From positions 1 through 32,790 of the forward strand of contig JAENYF010000037.1 in the NCBI GenBank assembly GCA_016841905.1: a DNA stretch of 32,790 bases, given 5' to 3'. A program made the translations under genes and the position numbers. Position 1 is the stretch's first letter. The number at the start of each line of letters is the position of its first letter. The notes under the pieces were generated by a model. That model was given only the letters and a program-made list of their open reading frames with translations. It ran no database searches and was not told the origin of the DNA. Shown here in pieces: positions 1 to 7,233 of this stretch. The DNA is from Desulfoscipio geothermicus. GTDB taxonomy: Bacteria > Bacillota > Desulfotomaculia > Desulfotomaculales > Desulfallaceae.

Positions 1-1365
1 ACTTAACAATAGGAGCGTTAAAAAACTCGCCAATAGTCCCACATAAAGCGGATCAATCCCATTCGGGTAAAGAAAGTGCCAGATCAAGTCAACTAACGGG
101 CCAACCAAAGCGGCCATAATTCCAGCCACCGGCTTAACAAATCGAGGGAAGAACGCTGCCCCAAGCAATGGGAAAAATACCGTGCAACCACGCAATCCCA
201 TTGATAAAAAGCTCCAGCTCAATATCATTGATTTGAGACTGCTGACAACAAATAAAACACCAAAAACACTTACGATAAAGATTAATATGCGCTGTACCTT
301 TAGAATTCTTAGATCATCAGCATCGCAGCAAATAAATCGCTTGTAGATATCCTTGGCAAGCATGGTTGAAACACCAAGAGTCAAACCTGCCCATGTGCCG
401 ATAATTGCCACCAGCAAAGTGGCCAGAACTACCCCTGACAGTAATGGTGGCAGAAAATTAATAACAAAAATGGGCAGCACCTGATCAGACGGGGTGTTGG
501 GGAAATTAACCCTCATAAACAGACCAATTAGGATGCCGCCTATACCTACCGGGGGAATCATAAACGCAGAAACTAATGCCGCCGTACGAGCTGAGACCAG
601 GCTCTTAGCAGAAAATATCGCCTGTATGTATGTCTGGGTAGAAAGCACTCCTACCAGAAGTGAAAACCCGGCGGCAAAATCAGTGTTAAAACCGCGCCCG
701 AACATAGAAAACCAGGGAAACGGCGGAAAATTAGCCGTCAGCCCCGACCAGCCGCCTATCATTCCATAAGCCATTACACCACAGAAAATAGTTGTCAAGT
801 AAATAAGGATCAGCTTGGCCACTCCAACCAGGCCAGTGCCCCAAACACCACCGGAAAAAACATAAGCCAATACCAGAAAGACACTTATTACTGCAGCCAC
901 AACCGGGCTCATATGAAACATGGAAGTAAGCAGCGCCACCGATGAAAGTCCTTGCGCGATTATGTTTAAAAATATACCGGCAGAAGTAAAAACACTTGAG
1001 ATCGGGCCAATACCATCTCCATATACATTCACCAGGTACTGGGGCATAGTTTCAAGATTACTTTCATATAGCTGTCGGACCAGACCCAATCCCAGCACGG
1101 CGCATGCAATACCCGCACCCAGCGTAAACCACCATGCACAAAGACCAAAGTTAAAGGCCAGTTGTGCCGTACCAACCGTGGAGGCGCCTCCCACCAGTGT
1201 GCCCATGATGGTACCCGCCACCACTGTCGCTCCGGCCTGACGACCTCCTACTGAAAAATCTTTGGCAGATTTGACCTTACACCCCGCATAAACCCCAATC
1301 AGCGTGATAGTTGTAAGCGTTATTATAATTCCAACAATGTGGCTAGTTGTTAGTGTATACTCCAA
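1..1365 (-). CDS. Sodium:solute symporter (SSS family), 3' end beyond window
   Basis: The reverse strand is open for 455 codons from a TTG at 1365 to the window edge. The product is very hydrophobic, with about 11-12 predicted membrane segments, and carries the SSS-family N-terminal signature KSAKDFSVGGR after the first helix, followed by a Gly/Ala/Thr-rich second helix (GTIMGTLVGGASTVGT). The family couples Na+ entry to uptake of organic acids, amino acids, pantothenate or similar; the substrate cannot be told here. The TTG lies 2 bases after the stop of a 31-codon ORF, and no separate ribosome site is evident, so translational coupling is likely. Family length is about 450-500 residues, so little is missing. 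Open frames on the plus strand across this stretch are antisense shadows. Confidence 0.88.
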   Translation of the reverse strand, partial: MEYTLTTSHIVGIIITLTTITLIGVYAGCKVKSAKDFSVGGRQAGATVVAGTIMGTLVGGASTVGTAQLAFNFGLCAWWFTLGAGIACAVLGLGLVRQLYESNLETMPQYLVNVYGDGIGPISSVFTSAGIFLNIIAQGLSSVALLTSMFHMSPVVAAVISVFLVLAYVFSGGVWGTGLVGVAKLILIYLTTIFCGVMAYGMIGGWSGLTANFPPFPWFSMFGRGFNTDFAAGFSLLVGVLSTQTYIQAIFSAKSLVSARTAALVSAFMIPPVGIGGILIGLFMRVNFPNTPSDQVLPIFVINFLPPLLSGVVLATLLVAIIGTWAGLTLGVSTMLAKDIYKRFICCDADDLRILKVQRILIFIVSVFGVLFVVSSLKSMILSWSFLSMGLRGCTVFFPLLGAAFFPRFVKPVAGIMAALVGPLVDLIWHFLYPNGIDPLYVGLLASFLTLLLLS

Positions 1366-1367
1366 TT

Positions 1368-1463
1368 TTATTCACCAATTTTCTTTGCCGGCTCAATTAC
1401 TCGCCGACGGGCATTTTTGTTAAGTTTGAAATCTTTATCATACATCTTCCCTGTTTTTGTCAT
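1368..1463 (-). CDS. 31-aa basic small protein coupled to the symporter
   Basis: An ATG at 1463 is preceded by a strong AGGAGG (plus-strand cctcct, 1472-1477) and opens 31 codons ending 2 bases before the symporter TTG. The product is hydrophilic and highly basic (begins MTKTGKMYDKDFKLNKNARR), with no membrane segment. The excellent ribosome site, the promoter just upstream and the near-abutting symporter start argue that it is translated. It could be a real accessory peptide or a leader that couples translation to the weak TTG start. I do not recognise the family; it is unlike the hydrophobic small subunits known for some symporters. Confidence 0.6.
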   Translation of the reverse strand: MTKTGKMYDKDFKLNKNARRRVIEPAKKIGE

Positions 1464-1486
1464 AATGGACACCTCCTGCTAAGTTC

Positions 1487-1515
1487 ATTTTATCTCAGTT
1501 TTATGTATACATCAA
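1487..1515 (-). promoter_or_regulatory. Sigma-A-type promoter for the small ORF/symporter pair
   Basis: On the minus strand TTGATG (1515-1510) and TAAAAT (1492-1487) are separated by exactly 17 bases, and the Shine-Dalgarno follows 10 bases later. Spacing and hexamers fit a housekeeping promoter. Confidence 0.6.
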
Positions 1516-1700
1516 ACCCGGTATGGAAAATCAGCGTCAACAACTTCGTCCACAATTTATTCATTACTAATAGACGGCGTCTCTATCATCGCCTAAAACA
1601 TCAATATCTAGAAATATCCCCTCATAACCATCATTACCCCTCTGTTTAATTCTGTACCGTACATACCGTTGATTTTAAGGCTGTTTTACCCCACGGTTAT

Positions 1701-1796
1701 TTATGGGGCTATGGCACCCGTGAAAATACCCACACCTACAATGACAAACACTATCAGCGAAATACCGCTGGTCGGACGACGCTGACTGCCTGCCAT
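1701..1796 (-). CDS. Possible 31-aa small membrane protein
   Basis: A 31-codon frame from ATG 1796 encodes a basic N-terminus (MAGSQRRPTSG) followed by one hydrophobic helix, the layout of a single-pass small membrane protein. No good ribosome site is visible; an in-frame TTG 21 bases upstream is an alternative start. The CCCCA/TGGGG dyad at 1689-1708 overlaps its end and could be a weak terminator. The rest of the 1464-1904 spacer shows only the symporter promoter and no recognisable gene. This is a low-confidence call. Confidence 0.25.
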   Translation of the reverse strand: MAGSQRRPTSGISLIVFVIVGVGIFTGAIAP

Positions 1797-1904
1797 CGAT
1801 ATATATAGCCGTATCAATGAATATTTCTTTGCCCATTGTAACCAACAACCCCTAATATGTATATCATGGAAGTAAACCTAAATTTATGTAAAGGAGTTGT
1901 TTAT

Positions 1905-3377
1905 ATGTATAACCGTCGTCCCTCTCGTGCGACCGTTGAAGTAATGAATATAAGCTGCTGTGCCAATACTCCTGTCGTACCTAACGTAGCATCGCAGAGG
2001 GCTTGTTCTAGGTGTAATAATTTACTGCAAAATCTTAGCTTTGAAGCCGGCTTGGATGGTTGGGTCACCAGTAATGTGACAGCCGCCGATAGTTCATCCT
2101 TTGAGGGAACGCAAGTTGCCAGAATGGGCTCAAGTGTGGCCAGTCTGTCTCAGGATGTTGCACTGAACGGCCTGGCTAACTGTCCATTGTTTATAAGTTT
2201 TAATGCATTTCCCGGTACTGACAATAACTCTAATGGCAATCTGGCAGTAGAAGTACTGTGGCTGGACGTGAATCGCGTCTCCATTGCCACCGGCCTAAGA
2301 AAACTAATGCCAAATTTTGGGATCAATACCAGTGTCAGGTTAGCTTACTTTGATATTACCGACCGGCCACCAGCTAGCGCTGTCTTTGCCAAATTACTTT
2401 TCAGTAAAGGAACAGGGACAGCTCCCAACGATATTATAGAAATTGACCAAGTCATCCTAACTCCGGTCAATTCTATAAATTTAGTGCAAAATCCGGGTTT
2501 TGAATTGGGTTTGACCGGTTGGACTACAACCATATTTACACCAGTTTTCATTGAAACCATCGAAGGTGCTGCCGCAGCGTTTACTAACGCCAATGGCACT
2601 TTGTTTCAGGACGTACCGATAACCGAACTGCCGTTTAATTCTTCTTTTTTGCTGAGTTTCGCCGCCTCCGTGGCTGAGAGTAATGTAGCCTCCCTATCCG
2701 TTCAAGTACTTTGGTTGAATGCAGCAGACGTTCTAATTGGAACAGGACTGGATATTACTATTCCCAGGAATACTCTGGATGCGCAAAGATTATATTTAAC
2801 CTATCTGGATATAACTGCTCCTGCTCCCGGCGATGCGGTTAAAGCAAGAATTTTATTCACCGCCTCCGACCTTTTGGATAACAGTAGATTACGAATTGAT
2901 CAAATAATACTGGCCAGAGCCGGTACACCAAACCTGGTACAAAACCCCAGTTTTGAAAATGCCTTTGATAACTGGACACCCGTTAATGCAGCGATCGCGG
3001 AGTCAAGTCAGGCTTATGAAGGAAACCGAGTAGGCGTCCTGTCTGCGCAAGGCGGTGCAATCTTCCAGGATATCCCTATCGTTCGTGCGGACGGCCATTG
3101 TTTCCTGTTAAACTTTGGCTTGCGTTCACCCGATGCGGATACCGGTCTATTACTGGCAGAAGTACACTGGTTGGATAACAACAACAAAGAAATCGGTCAG
3201 GGACTAAGCCTGGTCATTCCATCCCTTTCCGTCCAGGGTATTTGGGTGGTTTATACCGGCATAACCGAACCGGCTCCCCTGGGTACCGCAACAGCCAGAG
3301 TACAATTCTCAAAATCGATTGGAGGCCCTAATGGTTTAGTAGACATAGATAAAGTGGTATTTGGTCGTTTGGTTTAA
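1905..3377 (+). CDS. Three-repeat NTTRR-F1-like (jelly-roll type) surface protein
   Basis: The product is 490 aa from the ATG at 1905, which has AAAGGAG 9 bases upstream; an in-frame ATG at 1857 lacks a ribosome site. After a 39-residue head with CC and CxxC cysteines come three tandem repeats of about 150 residues (near 40-190, 192-341 and 343-490). Each opens with N-L-x-Q-N-x-x-F-E-x-x-x-x-x-W and repeats V-L/H-WLD/N, GxGL-x-I-x-IP and I-D-x-V blocks. This matches my memory of NTTRR-F1 domains, found in Firmicutes ahead of collagen-like spore-surface repeats, and the CBM-like beta-sandwich fold. There is no signal peptide or membrane segment, so a spore coat/exosporium role is an inference. 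No collagen-like tail is present; the domain itself has been multiplied. Confidence 0.7.
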   Translation: MYNRRPSRATVEVMNISCCANTPVVPNVASQRACSRCNNLLQNLSFEAGLDGWVTSNVTAADSSSFEGTQVARMGSSVASLSQDVALNGLANCPLFISFNAFPGTDNNSNGNLAVEVLWLDVNRVSIATGLRKLMPNFGINTSVRLAYFDITDRPPASAVFAKLLFSKGTGTAPNDIIEIDQVILTPVNSINLVQNPGFELGLTGWTTTIFTPVFIETIEGAAAAFTNANGTLFQDVPITELPFNSSFLLSFAASVAESNVASLSVQVLWLNAADVLIGTGLDITIPRNTLDAQRLYLTYLDITAPAPGDAVKARILFTASDLLDNSRLRIDQIILARAGTPNLVQNPSFENAFDNWTPVNAAIAESSQAYEGNRVGVLSAQGGAIFQDIPIVRADGHCFLLNFGLRSPDADTGLLLAEVHWLDNNNKEIGQGLSLVIPSLSVQGIWVVYTGITEPAPLGTATARVQFSKSIGGPNGLVDIDKVVFGRLV

Positions 3378-3386
3378 AGATAAGCT

Positions 3387-3606
3387 GATTAACTCCCCGT
3401 TTCCTTTGGGAGTGTCACAATATTATTTTGAAGACCTTTTGAAGACCTTATGAGAAGTGGACCATGCCGATCAGGGAATGGAAGAAGTATATTTCCCAAC
3501 GTGCAATTTGGGTAGTATTAAAGAATTTGTGCTTAAGTGAAATTAATAACTTCTTTCCGGCAAGAATTGTAGAGATGAGTATTTTATGAGTATCGTACCC
3601 AAGTAA
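3387..3606 (+). mobile_element. Left-end-like repeat of an IS256-type element, copy 1
   Basis: This stretch matches 6989-7127 in three blocks: the start (gatta.ctccccgttt), a central TGTGCTTAAGTGAAATTAAT (plus AACT), and the end with GAGTATTTT, ATG and a GTACCCAA segment. Copy 1 carries roughly 100 extra bases between the first two blocks. An ACTCCC/GGGAGT dyad (3392-3397/3408-3413) could also serve as a terminator for the surface-protein gene. The layout (5' end, ribosome site, start codon) suggests the promoter end of a transposase gene. Confidence 0.5.
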
Positions 3607-3663
3607 CAATTAAGAGAAATGATTGTAGATGAAAATTTGAAATCTGCTGATAATCTGCATTCA
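3586..3663 (+). pseudogene. IS256-family transposase N-terminal remnant
   Basis: From ATG 3586 the frame reads MSIVPK, stop, then QLREMIVDENLKSADNLHS, which resembles the N-terminus of IS256 (mutator-type) transposases such as the better preserved copy at 12.5 kb. The TAA at 3604-3606 probably replaces a Glu/Gln codon. The ribosome site is damaged (GAGATGAG against GAGAGGAG in copy 2). Only about 26 codons survive before an IS3-like fragment takes over. Confidence 0.45.
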
Positions 3664-3722
3664 GGCTCTGTAAAGAACTCAATGTATTGCGTCCCCAGAG
3701 AAAAATATATCCAAACTCTGCC
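3660..3722 (+). pseudogene. IS3-family OrfB fragment
   Basis: In another frame the sequence reads FRLCKELNVLRPQRKIYPN, typical of the segment just before the integrase core in IS3/IS150-type OrfB transposases. Its last 18 bases (3699-3716) are repeated exactly at 5173-5190, inside a second IS3 OrfB remnant and in the same reading frame. Confidence 0.5.
3699..3716 (+). repeat. 18-bp direct repeat, left copy
   Basis: AGAAAAATATATCCAAAC is identical at 5173-5190. Both copies lie in IS3 OrfB-like sequence and bracket the metallo-hydrolase gene. Confidence 0.7.
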
Positions 3723-3791
3723 TAAGCTCATTAAAATTTGCCCGTTAAACTAAAGCGCGCCTGGTCATCCTTCTGAGCCGGCTCCATGACG

Positions 3792-4697
3792 CTAAGGAGC
3801 GCCGGGCATAAGTCTGTTATTTTGCTGGTGAGCAGCCTTAGAGCGGAGCATTTCCTGCAGCAAAGGCTGGATAAAGTCACCTGGTTGAAGGTTGAAAATA
3901 TACGTACTAAAATCAATGAACCATGGACACTTCATCAGGTAGTCAGCTACTTCTGCTTCAGGCAGCCCATCTTTGATTATGAGAGTAGTGGTAAATATTC
4001 TTTTACAGGCATGCCAGGCAGCTTTCTCCGGATCCCTCAGAAACCCTTCCAAACGGGCTCTGGCCTGTTCTATGGTGGCCGGCGGGTTGGCGACAGCCGG
4101 GCCATGCCCCGGGTAGATCCGTCTGAGGGGCAGTTGGGCCACCTTATCCAGGCTGTCTTTGGCCGCCTCAAGTGAGGCAGCTCCTTCACGAAAAATATTG
4201 AACCACCCCACATCATTTTCGGAAAGCAAATCGCCACAAACTAACACTTGACTGTCAGGCAAGAACAGAGCTAGATGACCTAAAGTGTGGCTCGGGGTAT
4301 GCATCACCCTAATTATCTCGGTACCGGTTTCTATTTCATCGCCATCTGACAGCAAACAATTTACCGTATAAGGCTCAACAGGCCGATCCAGCCAGCGGGA
4401 ACAATATGCATCCAGGTAATTATTGTTAATTAAACCGGCTTCCCAGCGATGAGCAGCGATATCGATGCCGTATTTATTTTGCAAATTTGCATTGTCTCCA
4501 ACGTGATCGGAATGATAATGGGTATTAATAATTAATTGTATCGTGGCCGGGGAATAACCGCTTGCCTGGATTAATGGCTCTGTCAGAGCTAAGTCCGAGA
4601 TAAAGCCGGTATCGATCAAAACAGGTTTAGAACCGCCGACAATTACCATATTAGCACTCGGAAACATTCTCTCGATAAAGCAAACTCTATTAGACAA
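3792..4697 (-). CDS. Metallo-beta-lactamase-fold hydrolase
   Basis: 301 aa from a TTG at 4697 with a GGGAGG ribosome site about 8 bases upstream. The MBL metal-binding signature HYHSDH is at residues 60-65, followed by THT/SHTLGH, CGDLL and PGHGP, which supply the remaining His and Asp ligands of a binuclear metal site. The first strand-turn (VLIDTG) is also typical. The C-terminal third is helical, as in many glyoxalase-II-like hydrolases. No signal peptide is seen, so it should be cytosolic; the substrate is unknown. It stands alone, divergent from a gene-free spacer, and is bracketed by 18-bp repeats in IS3 debris, so it may have been moved in as a unit. Confidence 0.85.
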   Translation of the reverse strand: MSNRVCFIERMFPSANMVIVGGSKPVLIDTGFISDLALTEPLIQASGYSPATIQLIINTHYHSDHVGDNANLQNKYGIDIAAHRWEAGLINNNYLDAYCSRWLDRPVEPYTVNCLLSDGDEIETGTEIIRVMHTPSHTLGHLALFLPDSQVLVCGDLLSENDVGWFNIFREGAASLEAAKDSLDKVAQLPLRRIYPGHGPAVANPPATIEQARARLEGFLRDPEKAAWHACKRIFTTTLIIKDGLPEAEVADYLMKCPWFIDFSTYIFNLQPGDFIQPLLQEMLRSKAAHQQNNRLMPGAP

Positions 4698-4805
4698 TGC
4701 CTGTACCTCCCGGGCTGTCTGTTCTTGACGAGATATTTTAACATATGGTTTGTGATTAGAACCAAAGAATGTGCCACAATGGCCGCAGCTTACTCTGCCG
4801 GCAAA

Positions 4806-4835
4806 AGGGCTATCGCCTACTACAGGAATAGCCCT
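4806..4835. repeat. 8-bp inverted repeat upstream of the hydrolase
   Basis: AGGGCTAT (4806-4813) and ATAGCCCT (4828-4835) form a perfect dyad with an inner CCT/AGG. No T-run follows. It could be an operator or a structural remnant. The surrounding 4712-5130 stretch holds open frames but none with a ribosome site or recognisable product. Confidence 0.4.
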
Positions 4836-5129
4836 GATAACCGGCTATTTACTTATCTAGGCCAGACGCTAAATAACATTGTTTTTTCACTAGCCACGAA
4901 CGTAAACAGCAGCTCCCTTCCAGATTATTTGTGGTTCAATAACGACTTGAGCAAAAATAAGACTAATTAATAAACTGTAAACACATCGCCCGGGAATACA
5001 TTTGTTAATCGAATTACGCCCGCATTACTTATTGCCAAAAGAAGGGCGCCTGGAAACAGTAACGGTTTCATCTCCCTTCATCTACATCTCCTTGTTTGGC
5101 CTCTGTTTTTTGATAATTGTTAAATTCTA

Positions 5130-5480
5130 TAAAAAGTATTTTTTTCCTGCAGATTTGCCGGACTGCAAGGCCAGAAAAATATATCCAAACCAGCTGGGAA
5201 AGCTGGCAAAACGAGAATTTTATTGCTCCAAACCAACATTGGCAAATGGATTTAATATGGCTATATTGAAGGCATGGACAGGTTCTTTTTCCAGTTATCC
5301 ATTATAGACGTTTATGACCGTTCAGTAATTTACAATTCATCTTGTATTAAGTGCTACAGCTAAGGATGCCTGTGCAATTCTTATAAATTCTCTTAAAACG
5401 GTTTGAAGCCGCATGAGACTTCTGATAATAAGAACCGATAATGGCCCATAAGGGTTTTATTTTGTTTGTTCATATGGCAA
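5130..5480 (+). pseudogene. IS3-family OrfB (integrase core) pseudogene
   Basis: Pieces of one DDE integrase are spread over several frames: RKIYPNQLGKLAKREF near 5173; APNQHWQMDL near 5230, containing the first catalytic Asp; YGYIEGMDRFFFQLSIIDVY near 5253-5312; TAKDACAILINSL near 5358; and LLIIRTDNGP near 5418, containing the second Asp. They run in the correct order for IS3/IS150-type transposases. At least three frameshifts and TGA/TAA stops separate them, and the final Glu region is absent. An open frame at 5002-5307 overlaps this debris and is not a gene. No terminal inverted repeats were found. Confidence 0.75.
5173..5190 (+). repeat. 18-bp direct repeat, right copy
   Basis: Identical to 3699-3716 and translated in the same frame (RKIYPN) within IS3 OrfB-like sequence. 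The copies lie about 1.47 kb apart. Confidence 0.7.
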
Positions 5481-5552
5481 CCGGCAGGAAAATGGGATAT
5501 GATGGTGAACTTGGTTTAAATAAGGGAAAGCGGCATTAACTCTCTGTATAAG

Positions 5553-5939
5553 ATGAGTGAGGTGATAGCTATAGAACAACCGGCACAGGAAAAAAGCACC
5601 GGTCGCCGGCAGCTGCCGAGCATCATACTACTGGTATTACTGTGGGCGGGACTTACAGCGGGGGGATTCTGGTATGCCGGGTATTATATTGACCGGGCGG
5701 CCCGGCAAATTCAGGAGGCCAACGCACTTAGTGTACAGGCGATGGAAGAGCAAATTATATCGCTGCACAATGAAATGAGTGCCATAAAGGAGGCCCTGGA
5801 TAAAACTGATGCAACTATTACCAGCACCGGTACGGCAAGTGAGGAAGTTAATAAACGGATCATCGAGATGGATGAGCACTTGAAAAGGCTGGAAAAAAGT
5901 CTTGATATATTAAAGGAATCCAGCAATGCGGATTATTAA
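5553..5939 (+). CDS. Single-pass membrane protein with coiled coil
   Basis: 128 aa. A short cytoplasmic tail precedes one membrane helix (about residues 24-46, IILLVLLWAGLTAGGFWYAG), then a long amphipathic helix rich in Glu, Lys and heptad Leu/Ile up to the C-terminus, which I read as a coiled coil outside the membrane. The gene overlaps the next by 14 bases (ATG 5926, stop 5937-5939), so the two are translationally coupled. The neighbour has the same TM-plus-coiled-coil N-terminus, so the two may pair through their coils at the cell surface. The ribosome site of this start is weak. I do not recognise a named family. Confidence 0.7.
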   Translation: MSEVIAIEQPAQEKSTGRRQLPSIILLVLLWAGLTAGGFWYAGYYIDRAARQIQEANALSVQAMEEQIISLHNEMSAIKEALDKTDATITSTGTASEEVNKRIIEMDEHLKRLEKSLDILKESSNADY

Positions 5940-6975
5940 TATCTTCTTTATCACTCTGCTGGTTCCTTTCCTTGGCTTGTTGGGCGGTGCATACCTGGAG
6001 CTGCACCAAAATGCCAACCTGCTGCGCATACCCGCAGAAAAATTGGCACCGGCCATGACAGACTTGGCCGAATACACCCTGTCCTTGGAAGAAAACATTG
6101 GTTTTATCAGGCAGAGCGCCGAGGAGCAGCAGCTTCAGCGCCTGGAAAACGAGCGTATACTTAAAGAGTTGGCTCAAAAGACAGGCACGCAAAAAAAACT
6201 GTCCGACGCAATATACGAACAGCGCATTCTCCAAAGACTTGGCCCGCCTATTATTGAACAAAAATCTGAGCGGGTTGAGATTAAAGTTTTTCAGTTAAAT
6301 GGACTGGGATACCGCGGATATATCGCTAAAATAAAGCTATACGACCCCGGTGTCTTTAATGTGGTACTGGGTAAAGATAAGCTGGGTGTGAGCGAGACCA
6401 CCAGCGCGGCTGTTAAGCGCACCGGCGCGGTGCTGGGCATCAACGGCGGAGGGTTTTTTCATATGATGCAGGACGGGAGGCAATATACCCTGCCCATCGG
6501 CAACACCATGATTGAAGGTGAGTTTATTGACGGCTTCAGGCCATCCTACGATGATCTTTTCTTTGCCGGTATCGACAGTGACGGTGAATTGCTAGGCGGT
6601 GTGTTTTTTGAAAAGGACAAGCTTATGCAGCTTGAACCTTTGTTCGGGGTCAGTTTTGTGCCCATACTGATTAAAAACCGCCAACCGCTGCCTATACCCC
6701 CCAAATGGCAGAACCAAAAACAACCCCGCACCATTATTGGTGAATATGGCAATGATGACCTGATTATGATTGTGGTGGACGGTCGCCAGTCCGACTGGAG
6801 CAGCGGGGTAACCCTGGAGCACCTGCAAATTAAACTTCTCGAGCTGGGTGTTATCGAGGCCTATAATTTAGATGGCGGTGGATCCAGTACCTTTGTCTTT
6901 AAGGATCAGGTGCTCAATCGTCCTTCGGACGGCAAAGAGCGCCCGGTAGCCACTAATATTGTGATTATGCCCTGA
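5926..6975 (+). CDS. Membrane-anchored phosphodiester glycosidase (NAGPA) domain protein
   Basis: 349 aa. An N-terminal membrane anchor (residues about 4-22) and a coiled-coil stretch (about 45-100) are followed by a NAGPA-type phosphodiester glycosidase domain (about 120-349). Visible family motifs are GINGGGFF, PRTIIG, VVDGRQSDWSSGVTLEHL and NLDGGGSSTF. In bacteria such domains act outside the cell on sugar-phosphodiesters of envelope polymers or exopolysaccharide; the substrate here is unknown. The start is set by AAAGGAA before ATG 5926, inside the end of the preceding gene. No terminator is obvious after the stop; the IS256-like repeat starts 14 bases later. Confidence 0.85.
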   Translation: MRIINIFFITLLVPFLGLLGGAYLELHQNANLLRIPAEKLAPAMTDLAEYTLSLEENIGFIRQSAEEQQLQRLENERILKELAQKTGTQKKLSDAIYEQRILQRLGPPIIEQKSERVEIKVFQLNGLGYRGYIAKIKLYDPGVFNVVLGKDKLGVSETTSAAVKRTGAVLGINGGGFFHMMQDGRQYTLPIGNTMIEGEFIDGFRPSYDDLFFAGIDSDGELLGGVFFEKDKLMQLEPLFGVSFVPILIKNRQPLPIPPKWQNQKQPRTIIGEYGNDDLIMIVVDGRQSDWSSGVTLEHLQIKLLELGVIEAYNLDGGGSSTFVFKDQVLNRPSDGKERPVATNIVIMP

Positions 6976-6988
6976 CCCCGCTTTTCCC

Positions 6989-7154
6989 GATTACTCCCCG
7001 TTTTCTTCGTAGCACAATATTTGCTCCATGGTTCTGTGCTTAAGTGAAATTAATAACTCCTTTCTGGCTATAATTAATAAATAAGTCTATATCAGAGAGG
7101 AGTATTTTTATGATTACCGTACCCAAATGTATTATACTTTTTCTTTTGATATAA
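6989..7154 (+). mobile_element. Left-end-like repeat of an IS256-type element, copy 2
   Basis: It parallels 3387-3606: the same opening block, the same TGTGCTTAAGTGAAATTAAT core, then an intact GAGAGGAG ribosome site and ATG at 7110 followed by ITVPK and a short tail to a TAA at 7152-7154. After the sixth codon it no longer resembles a transposase. It is an isolated 5' end of the element, not a full copy. The remaining bases up to 7233 are the leader of the AraC-type gene. Confidence 0.5.
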
Positions 7155-7233
7155 CGATTCGATATATTTTGTGTTAAAAAAGTCGAGCATCGTTAAAGTA
7201 GCTTAGGTATGATGAGATATACGGAGTGAGATA

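Noticed and set aside
494..1240. Plus-strand open frames of about 90-106 codons
   Set aside because: They are antisense to the symporter, have no ribosome sites and low-complexity Pro/Arg composition.
4725..5307. Two plus-strand open frames (81 and 101 codons)
   Set aside because: No ribosome sites; the second overlaps IS3 OrfB debris in a different frame, which explains its openness.
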